From positions 620,001 to 684,000 of the forward strand of contig NZ_LNUA01000032.1 of assembly GCF_009764355.1 (NCBI RefSeq): 64,000 bases of DNA, written 5' to 3'. This DNA comes from Companilactobacillus bobalius. Lineage in GTDB: Bacteria > Bacillota > Bacilli > Lactobacillales > Lactobacillaceae. Position numbers and translations under genes: made by a program. Below the pieces are notes generated by a model. It had not been told where the DNA came from. It did not search any database and was given only the letters and a program-made list of their open reading frames with translations. Below are positions 63,055 to 64,000 of the stretch, in pieces. The first letter of the stretch is position 1. Every line of letters begins with the position of its first letter.

Positions 63055-64000
63055 GTAACACCGTACCATCACTTTTATTGATCATTGTACTTGTGGGATT
63101 TCCTCAAATCAGCGAATCAATATTTACACCCGTTCTACCTCAAATCAGTTCTCAAATGAAGGTCAGCGCTGGAACCTCTCAATTAACAATGAGTATTTAC
63201 TTTGTTGCCTTTGCCATCGGAGTTCTCTTTTGGGGTCAATTATCTGATAAAATTGGCCGTCGTTTGGCTATGTTAATCGGAATCATCTTTTATTTACTAG
63301 GAAACTTTGGTTTATTACTGAGTTCTAATTTCAATTACTTATTAGTGGCCCGCTTTGTTCAAGCTTTTGGAGCTAGTGTTGGCTCAGTCGTCACACAAAC
63401 TATCATGCGTGAAAGTTTTTCTGGTATTGCCAGTACCAAAGTTTTCTCCAAGGTTGGAGCCGCAATGGCTTTGTCACCCGCTTTTGGTCCACTAATTGGT
63501 GGACTAATTCAGACCTATCTAGGTTATAAAAATGTTTTCAGTTTTTTAATCGCCATGGCCGTGACCACATTACTTTATGCTTATTACCGTCTGCCGGAAA
63601 CGATTGATCGTGAAAATATTCAAGAAGTCTCACTACTCAAAGTAACTTTTAGACTATTAAAAGATCCAATCGTGTGGGTTTACAGTATTCTAATTGGCGG
63701 AATAAATGGCATCTTATTCGGTTATTACTCCGAGGCACCATTTATCTTTACCAAACATTTCCACTACTCTTCAATCCAATATGGAAGTTTAGGCATGTCT
63801 TTGGCACTAGCCAGTTTGTTGGGTGCCATTTTAGTCAACTTCCTAGCCAAGTACATCAAAGCCAAATATATCGGTTTGATTGGACTTACTTTTAGCAGTA
63901 TTTCGGCCTTACTTTTAGTAATTAGTCTCCAATTCGATAGCTCATTTTTAATGATTATTGGATTCTTCCTGATTTTTCTAGGCTTGAATACGACATTACC
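63042..64000 (+). CDS. MFS drug exporter, Bcr/CflA type (runs off window)
   Basis: The first 319 codons are present. Helix 1 (LLLIIVLVGFPQISESIFTP), motif A GQLSDKIGRRLAM, helix 4-5 with RFVQAFGASVGSVV and SPAFGPLIGGLIQ (motif C) place it in the DHA1 Bcr/CflA group of multidrug exporters. AGGAG is seven bases before the ATG. The start codon is inside a perfect hairpin arm, preceded by a leader ORF, so expression is probably drug-inducible. Confidence 0.85.
   Translation, partial: MKNVRNTVPSLLLIIVLVGFPQISESIFTPVLPQISSQMKVSAGTSQLTMSIYFVAFAIGVLFWGQLSDKIGRRLAMLIGIIFYLLGNFGLLLSSNFNYLLVARFVQAFGASVGSVVTQTIMRESFSGIASTKVFSKVGAAMALSPAFGPLIGGLIQTYLGYKNVFSFLIAMAVTTLLYAYYRLPETIDRENIQEVSLLKVTFRLLKDPIVWVYSILIGGINGILFGYYSEAPFIFTKHFHYSSIQYGSLGMSLALASLLGAILVNFLAKYIKAKYIGLIGLTFSSISALLLVISLQFDSSFLMIIGFFLIFLGLNTTL

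Noticed and set aside
1..64000. tRNA, rRNA, CRISPR arrays, prophage integrase or insertion sequences
   Set aside because: Looked for while reading but saw no GGTTCGAATC-type arms, regular repeats, transposase motifs or att-like duplications. A dedicated search would be more reliable.

Overview
The window reads as chromosome of a low-GC Gram-positive lactic acid bacterium of the Lactobacillaceae. The evidence is AT-rich DNA with AGGAGG-type ribosome sites, frequent TTG/GTG starts, two secreted proteins built from SLAP-like repeats with a G-[ST]-SW-[RK] core, PepO, asparagine synthase, a MalR-type maltose locus, man-family PTS genes, VanZ-like proteins and many small drug transporters. A Companilactobacillus-like species is my best guess; this is recognition of style, not a database match. 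I saw no rRNA, tRNA, CRISPR array, prophage or intact insertion sequence.

Layout. 1-9.2 kb: small redox enzymes (SDR and NmrA-like), each beside its own regulator (AraC, LysR, TetR), plus a PadR/MFS unit; much of this is decaying. 9.2-13.6 kb: maltose locus (LacI regulator, GPH-type transporter, GH13 glucosidase) behind a promoter flanked by two identical palindromes. 14-22 kb: lipoprotein, SLAP protein, HAD phosphatases, a membrane-anchored XRE regulator and PepO. 22-25.5 kb: an exopolysaccharide operon with degenerate GGDEF protein (frameshifted), 51-residue membrane protein, processive GT2 synthase and GH8 hydrolase. 25.7-35 kb: possible immunity protein, DHA2 efflux pump with TetR, lipoprotein, HAD, aldo/keto reductase, PadR/DUF2812 pair and an ABC exporter. 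35-40 kb: an AgrC/AgrA-like two-component pair with no recognisable peptide gene, a PLC-like protein and cytidine deaminase. 40-48.3 kb: two BcrA-type ABC exporters, one divergent from an OmpR/histidine kinase pair, with asparagine synthase and a second SLAP protein between. 48-51 kb: hydroxyacid dehydrogenase, esterase, VanZ. 51-56 kb: alpha-L-fucosidase, GntR and a man-family PTS (EIIAB, EIIC, EIID) with shared operators. 56-64 kb: Phd-like antitoxin, ABC-F protein, TSUP permease, broken VanZ, an orphan PTS EIIC overlapping an alpha/beta hydrolase, and an MFS pump cut by the window edge.

Two features stand out. First, the MFS gene at 63042 is preceded by a 21-codon leader ORF whose last codons form one arm of a perfect 12-bp inverted repeat; the other arm covers the MFS start codon. 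This is the architecture of drug-inducible translational attenuation. Second, the broken-gene load is high: seven loci carry a nonsense codon, a frameshift, a large internal deletion or, in the MFS gene near 8.7 kb, what looks like a 31-bp in-place inversion. Several broken genes have an intact relative elsewhere in the window.
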